This document shows, piece after piece, positions 23,661-34,379 of a stretch of DNA of 64,000 nt. The notes beneath the pieces were generated by a model. The model did not search any database and was not told where the DNA came from. It was given only the letters and a program-made list of their open reading frames with translations. The position numbers were made by a program, and so were the translations under genes. This stretch comes from Chamaecyparis obtusa (Eukaryota > Streptophyta > Pinopsida > Cupressales > Cupressaceae), in NCBI GenBank assembly GCA_027943335.1, contig BSBK01002091.1, positions 879,501-943,500 on the forward strand, in the 5' to 3' direction. The stretch's first letter is position 1; each line of letters opens with the position of its first letter.

Positions 23661-25287
23661 TGGGTAGTCAAAATAAGTTGAATCAGAGACATATGAAATG
23701 GGTTGAGTATTTGCAGAGTTATACATTTGTGATAAAGCATAAGAGTGGAGTCACTAACCGAGTTTCTGATGCATTGAGTAGAAGGAGATCTTTGATGATT
23801 GAGATGAAAATTGGAATTCTAGGCTTTGATGACATGAGAGATTCCTAAGAATTTGATCCTAATTTTTCTGAGCCATGGAGAAAGTATAGAGCACCTATTC
23901 AAGATCAACAAAGTACTAAATGAGATGAATATTTTATGCAAGGAGGTATGTTGTTTAAAGGTATTCAGTTATGTATACCGAGAGGACCTATGGGAACTAA
24001 TTTGATAAAAGAGAAACATAGTAGTGGTTTGGTTGGACATTTTGGTGTTGATAAAACATTGAGTTTACTTAAGGAGAAATACTTTTGGCCATAGTTGTAT
24101 AAAGATGTTTAGAAATTTGTGAAAAGTTGTGGAGTTTGTCAAGTTGCAAAAGGAGTTAGTCAGAATAATGGATTGTATACACCAATTTTTGTACCTAAGA
24201 AACCTTGGATTGACATCAATATGGATTTTGTTCTTGGCTTACCGAAGACAATAAGAGGTAATGATTCTATATTTGTTGTTGTGGATAGATTTTCTAAAAT
24301 GGCACATTTTATACATTGTAGAAAGACATCAAATGTAGTACATGTAGAAAATATTTTCTTTAAGTAAATTGTCAGATTGCATGGATTACCGAGGAGTATT
24401 ATGTCTGACCGAGATAGTAAATTTGTTGGATACTTTTGGAAGACTCTTTGGAGAAATTTGGGTACTGAGTTGAAATATAGTTCTACATTTTACCCACAAA
24501 CTGATGGATAGACATAAGTTGTGAATAGAAGCTTGGGAAATCTTTTGAGATGATTAGTTGGAGACACACTAGGTAATTGGGATTCTGTGTTGGCACAAGT
24601 AGAGTTTGCATACAATAATTTAGTGAATAGGAGTGCTGGAAAAACACCTTTTGAGATTGTAAATAGCACACAACCGAGATGTATATCTGATTTGAGAGAC
24701 ATTGATGATGAAAGAAAGAGAAGTGCTAAAGGAGTAAAATTTTTTGAGTACACAAAGACATTGCATGAAGATGTGAAGCTTAAACTGGCAAAGAGCAATC
24801 GGAAATAAAAAGACAGAGGTAATAGATCAAGAAGACATAAGACTTTTGATGTTGGTGATGAAGTGATGGTTCATTTAAAGAAAGGCAGATTTCTTGTTGG
24901 AACATATGGGAAGCTGAAGATGAAGAAGTTTGGACCTTGCAAGATTTTGAGAAAATTTGACAATGGAAATGCATATGAAGTTGAGTTACCTGATGACATG
25001 GATATATCACCTATATTCAACATTGCTGATTTGTATGAGTTTCATGAACCTGAGGAAGACATGGCAGTACCGACAGATTATCCTAAGAAGCAGAATGAAG
25101 AGGTTGAGCACATTTTGGAATAGAGAATTGGTATAAGTACAAGAGGAAAATAGTATATGGAATATCTGGTAAAGTGGAAGAACAGACTGATTGAAGACAG
25201 TTCATGGATTTCACAGTCTGAGTTGGATGTAGCTTAGATCATACCTACTAAAGGATTTAAAGAATCATTTTCAAATAACCCTAGGTG
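23661..25287 (+). pseudogene. Chromovirus integrase with C-terminal chromodomain
   Basis: The HHCC region (about 24020-24150, with CGVCQ) precedes the DDE core ([10 protein letters not shown] near 24211; SDRDSKF near 24400). The C-terminal GPY-like region ([11 protein letters not shown]) lies near 24925. A chromodomain follows at about 25090-25235, with VEHILE, YLVKWK and SSWI, and its former Gln codons replaced by TAG. Chromodomains of such integrases bind histone marks and steer integration into heterochromatin. The reading frame runs into the 3' LTR, as is usual for chromoviruses. Confidence 0.9.
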
Positions 25288-25289
25288 TC

Positions 25290-25977
25290 TGATGCAGGAG
25301 CATCTTGGGTCCTTGGCAATCCTGTGTCACCAAAAACATATTTAAGCTTTTTTATGTTGCTCAGTTCCTGCTTTGCCCAAGTTGGTTCAGCATTGCTCGG
25401 TTTCCTTTGTTCATCAGTGTTGGTCGATTATCTCTTTGGCACTTAGTGGATTTCCCTAGAGCTCGGTGATTATTGTCTGGTGCTCGGTTAGCTTTTCTTA
25501 CCAATGGGTTTCTTTTGTGTTTCTACTGAGGCTGACTTGTGCATTGATTATGGGTCATAGATTTAATGCTGGTAACCATCATTGGGAAGCATGTGGTCCC
25601 AAATCTGACCATTCCTTCCATTGATTGTGGATCTAAAGGCCAACTTAGTTTGGTAGCCTCTTGTATAAATGTAGTTGTTTGGTTAGAGTTTAGGAGTCAA
25701 TTTTTTGGAGAAAGTTTGGTAGAAGATAGAAGATAGAAAATTGAGCTTATCTGCAGATCTTCGCATGTTTGAAGACTTATGTATTTCAGTGTAATATCTG
25801 GCTGAAACTGGGAAGCCATTACAACCCGACATGTATGAATCAATTTGAGTTAATATATGAATGATCCTACATTTTCTCTCTCTCCCACTGTGTTGTTGTT
25901 GCTTCCGCATGTTGTTGAGAAAGGTGGTTCAGGTTAGGGTGTGCCATTCTTGGCCCCTCCTTCCCTCTCTTGCATCA
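25290..25977 (+). repeat. Chromovirus 3' LTR
   Basis: 688 bp with perfect TGATGC and GCATCA ends, followed by the target duplication ATTTA. Confidence 0.95.
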
Positions 25978-27290
25978 ATTTATGATGGACATTAATATTA
26001 AAAGTAACAAAATAGCTTTAGGAAAGCTAGGAAGAAGAGAGGATCCAAAAATCTTCAACAAAGGAAAGAAAGAAATAGAAAACAATTTAGGCTCAAGGCC
26101 TAAAGAAGAAGATAAATGGGACAAAGTGATTAATTCCTCAAAAGACATAAAACTTAATACTACTAGAAATGAAAAGGCTGTTGGACAAGATAAATCACTA
26201 TTCAACAATTTTAATAGACAACCTAGACTACAAAATTATCCTTACAATACACAATGGAAGGATGGGAAGTTGGTTCAACAATTACAAAAGAATAAGAAGG
26301 AGAAGAAAAATCATGATCCTCTACCAAAGAATACAATAAATTTTAGTGATGACACACCTTGGTTTATGGATTGTCACTCACCTCATTCACTAGTTTATTG
26401 CATAGTTGGATAATCAATTTCTACTAACCAAGAACTACAAGAAGAAAAAGATGAGGAAATAGTTGTAGATAATGATTAATATTGTTTAATGACTTATTCC
26501 TATCTCAAGGAAGAATATATTACTAATGAAAAGTCTCAAGAATTGGATATAAATGAGTAGAGGTAGAGAGTGGAATCTTTTCATTAGAATTTTATTTTTT
26601 TTCTGATGAGGAATGTAATACTAACAACCAATTGTGCAATGCCAAATAGGGTGAAGTCTTTGTGTCTTTAAGAAGGCCTGCTAAGGAATAAATTCCTAAA
26701 AAAATTTCTAATATGATTTCCTAAGTGAAGATTAATTATCAATTGAGAAATAGGACACTGGGTGAAGATCAGGGGAAACCATCTGGTATATTTATCTAGA
26801 AGTAGAAGAATAGAGAAAAGGAAGTAAAAAATGATAATGATAAAGATGTAGTCAAGATTAAAGAAGTAAACTAAAAAGTGTGGTAAAAAAGGGTTGAGGT
26901 TTCAAAGCATATTGAAGAAGCCACTTAATCTAAGGTAAAATTGAAGATTAATGAAAATTCTACTACACTTTCTAGAGAGGAAAAGAAGAAAAAATCAAAG
27001 GTCAAAGGAAAAAAATAAAAAATGAAGATGAGAAATTAGGTATGTAATTTAATTTTCCAAATTATACACCTATTGATATGTTACATCTACTTTCAAAAAT
27101 AACTATTAAGGTCCCTTTGTTAGAAATGATGAGAATAGAAGAGAACAAAAAGAATGAAATGACTTGGGTAAAGAGTGTTTCATCTATAAAATTAGAACAG
27201 ATTGATGAATCTAGTATAGAAAAGGGAGGGGAAAACAATAAAGAAGAAAATAAATGTAAATAAATTGAGTAGATTACTACTCAAATCCCT
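25978..27290 (+). pseudogene. Outer gypsy gag, second part, and gag-protease linker
   Basis: The gag frame interrupted at 20031 resumes here (DINIKSNKIALGKLG near 25990). The stretch to 26413 is basic and Asn-rich. From 26414 to 27290 only Lys/Glu-rich fragments remain, in mixed frames with many stops. No zinc knuckle is visible, which is either a loss or a trait of this lineage. Confidence 0.68.
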
Positions 27291-27293
27291 CAA

Positions 27294-27575
27294 ATGTATT
27301 TAGACAACACTATGAGTTCATATTTAGGAAATATTGACCCATTCTTTCTTAGTGTGATCATAAATGGAAAAGTGGTAAAGAATTGTATGATAGATTCAGG
27401 TGCATCAAATATTGTGATGCCTTTCAAAATTATGGAATCCTTGGGTTTAAGTATTGACACTACTCAAGGAAGGTGTTGTGCATTAGACTGAAGAGATGTT
27501 CATGTGATAGGTAAAATTAAAGAAATTTCCTATAAGCTTGTTGCATTCCCTGAGAAATACTTAACTATGAGTGTG
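27294..27575 (+). pseudogene. Outer gypsy aspartic protease, N-terminal part
   Basis: The active site IDSGASNIVMP lies at about 27390, in the typical retropepsin context (FFLSVIINGKVV before it). A TGA near 27489 breaks the frame. The domain continues at 31246 beyond the inserted inverted element, where VVDIPPHYGMLL resumes it. Confidence 0.82.
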
Positions 27576-28463
27576 TGATGCATTCAAGGATGAAGGATCC
27601 AAGAATGGATAGTTCAAATCTTGCAGCCAATACCAACACAATGAAAATACAAAGAAACAACAAGATATAAATAAAATTCAACTCGTATTCATCAATAACC
27701 GAACATTACATGCAACATGCCGAGAAATAAGGACTTATCAGTTAGAACCAATTACATTAGAAAATATAATATAGATATCATAGGATCCAACAATCACCTA
27801 GCTAGCCTAGATATGCACAACCATAGGAAATGGTAGAAACACAAAGGCATATCTAAACTTGTGCTCACAAGCAACCAATAAATCTCCTTGTCTCCTAAGA
27901 CAAATCACTTAGCCCCTAGCTTTGCTAAAATATTCAAAGATCTATCTCTTCTACACCCAATCTTCTTTTTTTTAACAACTACCCACACCCTCCTTATATA
28001 CTACTCAGCCACAAGTTGGCTTTAAATCCTAAACATCAGACAACTTCACATAAAAAATTTTATCCATCATTTGTCTTGCAACAAGAATTAAATTTGCATA
28101 GGAGAAAGTATCAATCTAGATATAGGTCTTCACACGCCCAACGCTCAATCCACATAAAGAGGAACATGAACCAAATTAAATGCACCAGTCGGCCAAGCCC
28201 AAACAAATTAAATAAACTAGTTGGTGAGCCAAAACACTGAGAAACCAACATTAGTCAATGATGGGACACCAAGACCCATTCAATGAAAAACACCACAGAG
28301 CAGAAACTAAACACCAAACTCATCCATCGAGTAACAACACACTGAGTCCGTTAGTAAAGCTAGACAAAATTCCAATTGAGAAACAACTGAAATGAAAAAC
28401 CAAACTCAAACATATAATTGGCTGATACAGGACTACCAACTACCCTAGGATGTTCCTACATCA
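27576..28463 (-). repeat. 3' LTR of the inverted gypsy derivative
   Basis: 888 bp, partner of 30368-31240. The plus-strand ends read TGATGC and TACATCA. Confidence 0.9.
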
Positions 28464-28469
28464 AACACC

Positions 28470-29015
28470 CCAGGTGTGAAAAAGATGTTCTCAAAAACTC
28501 AATGAACATCTTTCGGGACTCAACACATAGATCCCAAATTGATTCTTGGTATACATGTCCTCAACCGATGTACTCTTTCCTCAATTCCACTTTTTTTTCT
28601 CTGCCTTTTCAAATCCTTTAACTCTATCCTTCTATCAAAGCTCACATTCAATCCACCAGGTTTTGGATCCTACAAAGGAATCAGGAAAAACTTCCCACCA
28701 TAATTCTCAATAGTAAATACATTCTTGACACAATCATGTACAACCCTACAATCATACTACGAAGGTATACCAAGAAATATGTGACAAGAACTCATCTCCA
28801 CAATATCACATAACACTTGATTTGGATAGTGCCCAATCTGAAAATTAGCATAACATTGTTCCCTCACCACCAAAACATGTTCATCTTCTACCCAAATGAT
28901 CTTATAAGGACAAGGATGTCTCATTAGCTTCAAACCAAGTTTTCATACCATCTCTTCAACAAAATGGTTAATCAATACTACCATTATACACAATCACATT
29001 TCAACTTTTACCAAG
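28470..29015 (-). pseudogene. Protease region of the inverted gypsy derivative
   Basis: On the minus strand, fragments correspond in order to the chromovirus protease stretch around 22000-22270, including a KLGLKLMRHPCPYKI-like segment and a CHIFLG motif. Frames are disrupted and the DSG active site is not intact. Nothing of RT follows before the LTR. Confidence 0.65.
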
Positions 29016-29019
29016 AGGC

Positions 29020-29298
29020 TTACATCGATTTTTGAACAAAATTCCTCCTTTGACAAGGTTCCTTCATCACCTTCTTACCAATAAATATTCTCTGGACCAA
29101 CAAGTTCTCTTCCTTCTGAGACTCATTCAAGACTTCCTCATTCACCACAATAGTCCTACTACTACCGACCTTCCTATTTTCATGTGTACACTCAAAAGAC
29201 CTATGTCCTTCTTCTCCATAGTTATAACAAGTAACCTTGAGTCCAAATCTACCTGTTCTTCTCCTTGGTTCAACATGTTTTGGTTCATCATCAAACAT
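29020..29298 (-). pseudogene. Gag C-terminus with zinc knuckle, inverted derivative
   Basis: The minus-strand frame contains CYNYGEEGHRSFEC, a CX2CX4HX4C knuckle whose second Cys is Tyr. It closely parallels the chromovirus knuckle at 21732. The tail is Arg/Lys- and Glu-rich. The likely role was RNA binding. Confidence 0.85.
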
Positions 29299-30078
29299 AG
29301 GTTTCTCTTTTACTGACTGCTCTTTCTTGTCCTTCCTTCAGGAGTTACCTTGATGTCTTCTCTTCAGCTTATCTTCCACCTTCAGAGAATACTAGTAAGC
29401 GTCCTTAATTAAATGAATCCTCAACATGTCAATCTCATCTTTGATATTGAATCTTAGAATATTAATACACCTAGCCACCTTTTCTTTAGAAGGTTCTCTA
29501 TGTCCAAAATGAATAGTCAACTTATAAAACTCCTTGATATAGTCTTTCACAATCATCTCCTTCTACTTTAATTTATGTAACTTCTTAAACAAATCAAGCT
29601 CATAGTTGGCAGGTATGAACTTATCCTTCATTTTTTCCACCATCAACCTCCACCAAATGATCTTCATGTCACCTTATTCTTCTCTACATGTCTATAATTA
29701 TTTCCACCATAAATAAACATGTCCCTTTAATTTAGTTTGTGCTAGCCTCACTCAAAGAGGATCTCTAATATCTTCTAGCTTAAAGTAGTCTTCTAATTCA
29801 ACTATCAAATCAATCAGTTCCTCAAGTTTCAATGTTCCTGAGAAATTAGAAACCTCCATTTGATGAATAGTACTCAATTGATCCATAGATCTCTCCAACC
29901 GATCAGCCCTATCTTCCAAAAATCTCTCTGCCCAATCAACTCTATCTTCTCCACTCGATCCAGAAGCCTCAAAATCTTCAGCAACTTCTTCATAACCATC
30001 CTTGGTTCCAAGGTTCCTTGATATACCATCCATACCTCTCATGATCTTGAAGACTATCTCATTCTTCATTGCCACCAT
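29299..30078 (-). pseudogene. Gag N-terminus and core, inverted derivative
   Basis: The minus-strand frame from 30078 to 29752 encodes an acidic, coiled-coil-prone N-terminus and then the beginning of the Gag core (LEELIDLIVELEDYFKLE). This matches the chromovirus segment around 21090-21150. The rest of the core down to 29299 is frameshifted. Confidence 0.78.
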
Positions 30079-30354
30079 TTTAGATCTGACACCAAATCTT
30101 AATATTATGTGCTATCTTCATCTCCACTACATCTCAGAGATTTGCAATCTCCCTAGGGTAAAATCTTATTGGGGACATCTTCCAAAATCTTCAAAAACTC
30201 TCTACAAAATATTCCAAACCCGACCACCTTGTGACAACCTCAAATTTTTTTGTAATTCAGATCGCAACTTGCTACCTTGCATGAAAAACTAAGAAGGGTT
30301 TCACAAATCCTGGAACATGGATCTTCAACTCATATCAACCAGAGAAAACCTTCT

Positions 30355-30365
30355 CTCTGATACCA
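30355..30365 (-). other. Primer binding site of the inverted derivative
   Basis: CTCTGATACCA on the plus strand is TGGTATCAGAG on the minus strand, the initiator tRNA-Met complement. It lies two bases from its 5' LTR. Confidence 0.9.
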
Positions 30366-30367
30366 CC

Positions 30368-31240
30368 TAACAAAGTCAAGGATAGAGGATCCAAGAATGG
30401 ATAGTCAAAACCTTGCATCCAATGCTAACATAGTGGAAATACATAGAAACAAATTTATATAAACAAACTTAACTTTTATTCATCAATAACCAAACATTAC
30501 GTGCAACATGTTAAGTTGTAAGGGATTCTTGGTTATGGACAATTACATCATAAAATAAAATATAGATCTCAAAGGATGCACGAATCACCTAGCTAGCCTA
30601 GATTTGCACAACCATAGGAACTAGTAGAAACACTAAGGCAAATCTAAACTTGTTCTCACAAGCCATGAAGCAATCTCCTTGTCTCCTAAGCCAAAACACT
30701 TAGCCCCTAGCTCTACTAAAATATTCATAGATCTATTTATGTTAATCCCCCTCCTTTTTTTTTAAAGAACTACCCACACTCTCCTTATATACTACTCATA
30801 CATAAGTCATCTTTAAATCCTAAACATCATTTGGCTTCACATGAAACATGTTATCCATTATTCTGCAAAGGAGAAAGCATCAATCCAAATATAGGTCATC
30901 ACATACCCAATGGTCAATCCACATCATGAGGAGCATGACCCAAATTAAATGCACCATTTGACCAAGCCCAAACAAATCAAATAAACTATTTGGTGAGTTA
31001 GAACACCAAGAAACCAACATTAGTCAGTGAGAGGACATCAAGACCCATTCGATTAAAAACACCACTAAGAAGAAACCAAACACTGAAATCATCCATCGAG
31101 TAACAACACACCCAGTCACTGAGTCCTTCGATGAAGCCAAACAAAATTCCAACCGAGAACCAACTATAATCCAAAATGAAACTCAAACATATTTTTGGTT
31201 GATACAAGACTGCCAACTACCCTAGGATGCTCCTACATCA
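30368..31240 (-). repeat. 5' LTR of the inverted gypsy derivative
   Basis: 873 bp, partner of 27576-28463, followed on the plus strand by the target duplication GTGTG. Confidence 0.9.
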
Positions 31241-31245
31241 GTGTG

Positions 31246-31860
31246 TTAGTGGTGGACATTCCACCTCATTATGGAATGTTGTTGTCTACGAAATGGAGTG
31301 TTGTAATGGGAGCCAATTTAGAGTGTCATTTCTCATTCTCTTCTTTCTACATTGATGATAAGCATGTCAAGATAGAAAGGGATCCAAGGGTGTCCCATAT
31401 GATTGAGAAAGATCTAGAAGAAAATATGACTTTCTTTACAAACATTTATATAAATTTTTATTTACCCTATGTTTCACACATACCAATAATGTGGAAGAAT
31501 ATGAGGCATTTTTGCTAGGTTTGAAATTGGTAGAAAAGCATAGAATTAAGAATCTCAAACTAATTGGAGATTATGAATTGTTCATTTCAAGTGAGACCCA
31601 AATATGCATCCCAGAACAAAAGATAAAGTGATATATAAATGTAGTTTGGGAAAAGATTAAAAACTTTGATGCATTTGGGATTGATTGGATGCATAGGAGC
31701 CATAACAAGATGGTTGATTTACTAGCCACCATTGCTTTCAATTTATATGATATCACTTTTTCTAGGATCACAAAAGTAGAAGTGAAAACAAGACCATATG
31801 TCCCAAATAATATTGAGAACTGGTAGTTTTTCAATAATGACAATGATATCCTGTGATTCC
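31246..31860 (+). pseudogene. Outer gypsy protease C-terminus and extra RNase-H-like domain
   Basis: 31246-31440 completes the protease (VVDIPPHYGMLLSTKW). From about 31490 to 31740 an RNase-H fold follows in one frame: EYEAFLLGLKL at 31497, IGDYEL near 31568 and MVDLLATIAF near 31713. These supply the expected acidic residues. One TGA near 31629 fits a former CGA. This second RNase H sits between protease and RT. The usual gypsy RNase H is separate, at 33030-33264 continuing at 52270. Confidence 0.75.
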
Positions 31861-33029
31861 TAAAGTGCGAAGAGGAATATGATAGTCAAGAGATTGATTT
31901 CAATGCTTATGTGGAGATAGTTGGTGGAAAAGAGATTTTTTTTTGAATGAAGTAATTTTTTTGAAAATGAATAAGGTTCCTAAAGGTTTGGTTATTTTAG
32001 AAAGAGGTTTGTTGATGATTTAGAAGAGATTAATATTGGAATACAAGAAGCATCAAAAAAGTTAGATATTGGTAAGAAGATGGCACCAAAGGTGAGAAGA
32101 TTGTTGGTTGATTTATTAAGGAAGTACATGTATGTCTTTTCTTAGTCATATGATGACTTAATGGCTTACATGGAGGATTTTTTACAACATGTTATCCTTT
32201 TGAGGGAAAATGAAAAACCTTTTAGACAGAAGTAAAGACCTATAAACCCACCTTTAGCACTAAAATGCAAGAGTTGATAAAGTTGAGAGATGCAAGAATT
32301 ATCAAACCAATAAGACTTCATCATGGGTTTCTAACCTTATACTTGTAAGAAATAAAAATGGAGATATAAGCCTGTGTGTATATTTTAAGAATCTTAACTT
32401 ATATTCATTGAAGGATAATTACTATTTTCCCAACATGGAAGAAATGTTAGAAATGGGAACACAATATGTGAACTCATGTCTATGATGGATTAATTTTTAG
32501 GGTATAACTAAGTTATGGTTAAGGAATTAAAGTTGTACAAAACAATGTTTAAAACACCTTGCGGGACTTATGTTTATGTCAGAATGTCTTTTCGATTAAC
32601 AAATGTATTAGAAACATTTCAAAGAGCTATGGATGTTGCATTTTCAAATTTTATTGATGTCTTTCTTGTGGTATACCAAGATGAACTGATAGTTTATTCT
32701 AAGAAGGAAGATTGACATTGTAGGCACTTGAAAAATATTTTTATCAAGGAAATCAATTATGGTGTCTCCTTAAAACCCAAGAAATGTGCTTTTGGGGTGA
32801 CATAGGGTAAATTTCTAGGTCACATTGTATCTAAGTATGGGGTAAGAATAGACCCAAAGAAGGTGGAAATCATTGATAGATTACCTAGGCCCAAAACTGT
32901 GAAAGAGATTCAATATTTCTTTGGGAAAGTCAACTTTTTAAGGAAGTTTGTTACAATTTTTTTTGAGATTAGTAGGCCCATATCCAAAATGATAAAGAAG
33001 GATTCCAGAATAGACTAGGAAGGAGAACC
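31861..33029 (+). pseudogene. Outer gypsy reverse transcriptase, degenerate
   Basis: RT remnants include a KPFRQK-type entry near 32217, VMVKELKLYKTMFKTPCGTY near 32513, a MSFRLTN finger at 32584 and the thumb region near 32760-32960 (FLGHIVS, RIDPKKVEII). The catalytic YxDD is altered to YQDE near 32680, so the second metal-binding Asp is Glu. Frameshifts occur around 32270-32510. The enzyme is dead. Confidence 0.85.
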
Positions 33030-33264
33030 AAGTGTGGCATTTCAAGAAGTAAAAAAATCTATAAAGGATGGCCCAGTTTTAATGACACCAAATTATACCA
33101 AGCCAATGCAAATATTTTCATTTACATCTTTCCACATGATTGCAAGAGTTTTTCTACGAAAAAATTCAGAGGGGTTTGAACAACCCATAGAATTTGTTAG
33201 CAAGTCCCTAAAAGTTTCTAAAATCAAGTATGACATATATGAGAAACAAGATTATACACTTGTG
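33030..33264 (+). pseudogene. Outer gypsy RNase H, N-terminal part
   Basis: It reads FQEVKKSIKDGPVL and EQPIEFVSKSL, then KYDIYEKQDYTLV, the classic RNase H entry of plant gypsy elements. The LINE insertion interrupts it at 33264; the frame picks up at 52270 with KVIKEF. Confidence 0.85.
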
Positions 33265-34357
33265 CTTGTCCCTTTGGTGAAATGGTGCGGCTTCTTTCCT
33301 ATAGGACCTACAACCAAGGTTCAAGTCCCCACAGGATCGCTCTCTATTGTGGTTCTGAATTGAGTGTTGTTTGACTTTGACTCTTGGTGAAATGGTGGAG
33401 ATTCTTGCCTATAGTGCTTACAGCCAAAGTCAAAGATTTTTAAAAATAGGGCTTGTCCCTTTGGTGAAATGGTGGGGCTTCTTGCCTATAGGGACTACAA
33501 CCAAGGTTCAAGTCCCCATAGGATCACTCTCTACTGTAGTTTTGAGTTGAGTGTTGTTTGACTTTCAGTCTTGGTGAAATAGTGGAGCTTCTTGCCTATA
33601 GTGCTTACAACCAAAGTCAAAGATTATTAGAAAGGCTTGTCCCTTTGGTGAAATGGTGGGGCTTTGTGCCTATAGGGCCTACAAACAAGGTTCAAGTCCC
33701 CAGAAGATCACTCTCTACTATGGTTCTAAATTGAGTGTTGTTTGACTTTGACTCTTGGTGAAATAGTGGGGCTTCTTGCCTATAGTGCTTATAGCCAAAG
33801 TCAAAGATTTTTATAAGGTCTTGTCCCTTTGGTGAAATGGTGGGACTTCTTTCGTGTAGGGCCTACAACCAAGGTTCAAGTCCCCACAGGATCACTCTCT
33901 ACTATGGTTCTAAATTGAGTGTTGTTTGAGTTTGAATCTTGGTGAAATAGTGGGACTTCTTGCCTATAGTGCTTAAAGCCAAAGTTAAATATTTTTAAAG
34001 GCTTTTCCCTTTGGTGAAATGGTGGGGCTTCTTTCTTGTAGGACCTACAACCAAGGTTCAAGTCCCCATAGGATCGCTCTCTACTATGGTTCTGAATTGA
34101 GTGTTGTTTGACTTTGACTCTTGGTGAAATAGTGCGGCTTCTTGCCTATAGTGCTTATAGCCAAAGTTAGATTTTTTAAGGGCTTGTCCCTTTGGTGAGA
34201 TGGTGGGGCTTCTTTCTTGTAGGGCCTACAACAAAGGTTCAAGTCCCCATAGGATCACTCTCTACTATGGTTCTAAATTGAGTGTTGTTTTACTTTGACT
34301 CTTGGTGAAATAGTGGGACTTCTTGCCTATAGTGCTTACAGCCAAAGAAAAAGATTT
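33265..34357 (+). repeat. LINE 5' UTR: six tandem tRNA-like monomers
   Basis: Units begin at about 33264, 33451, 33635, 33818, 34001 and 34182, spaced 181-187 bp. Each carries TGGTGAAATGG (or a one-base variant), which fits the pol III A box. GGTTCAAGTCC, a B-box match, lies 43 bp downstream in units 1 and 2 and similarly in the others. About 110 bp into each unit a second TGGTGAAATAG-type A box occurs with only a decayed B-box partner. The array starts exactly at the LINE target duplication and ends about 20 bp before the ORF1 ATG, which argues that it is the LINE's own promoter region. No unit folds obviously into a true tRNA. Confidence 0.85.
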
Positions 34358-34379
34358 AAAAAATAAAATTATTCAATAC

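Larger units (their letters stand above)
20032..25977 (+). mobile_element. Ty3/gypsy chromovirus (chromodomain retrotransposon)
   Basis: Two LTRs (TGATG to CATCA ends) enclose gag, protease, RT, RNase H, integrase and a C-terminal chromodomain. The target duplication ATTTA at 20027-20031 and 25978-25982 is perfect. The polyprotein keeps one frame to about 23370, then a frameshift and a second frame to the 3' LTR. The LTRs differ at many positions, so it is not a very recent insertion, but it is younger than its gypsy host. Confidence 0.96.
27576..31240 (-). mobile_element. Inverted non-autonomous gypsy element (gag and protease only)
   Basis: On the minus strand it reads 5' LTR (31240-30368), primer site, gag, protease region, 3' LTR (28463-27576). 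RT, RNase H, integrase and chromodomain are missing: the protease region is followed at once by the LTR. The target duplication GTGTG at 27571-27575 and 31241-31245 is perfect. Its zinc knuckle, protease region and LTR termini (TGATG...CATCA) resemble those of the chromovirus at 20032-25977, so it is probably a deletion derivative of a related family. Confidence 0.9.

Noticed and set aside
33265..34357. Cluster of functional tRNA genes
   Set aside because: A and B boxes fit, but I could not pair an acceptor stem or a clear anticodon arm, and the ~183-bp unit is much longer than a tRNA gene.
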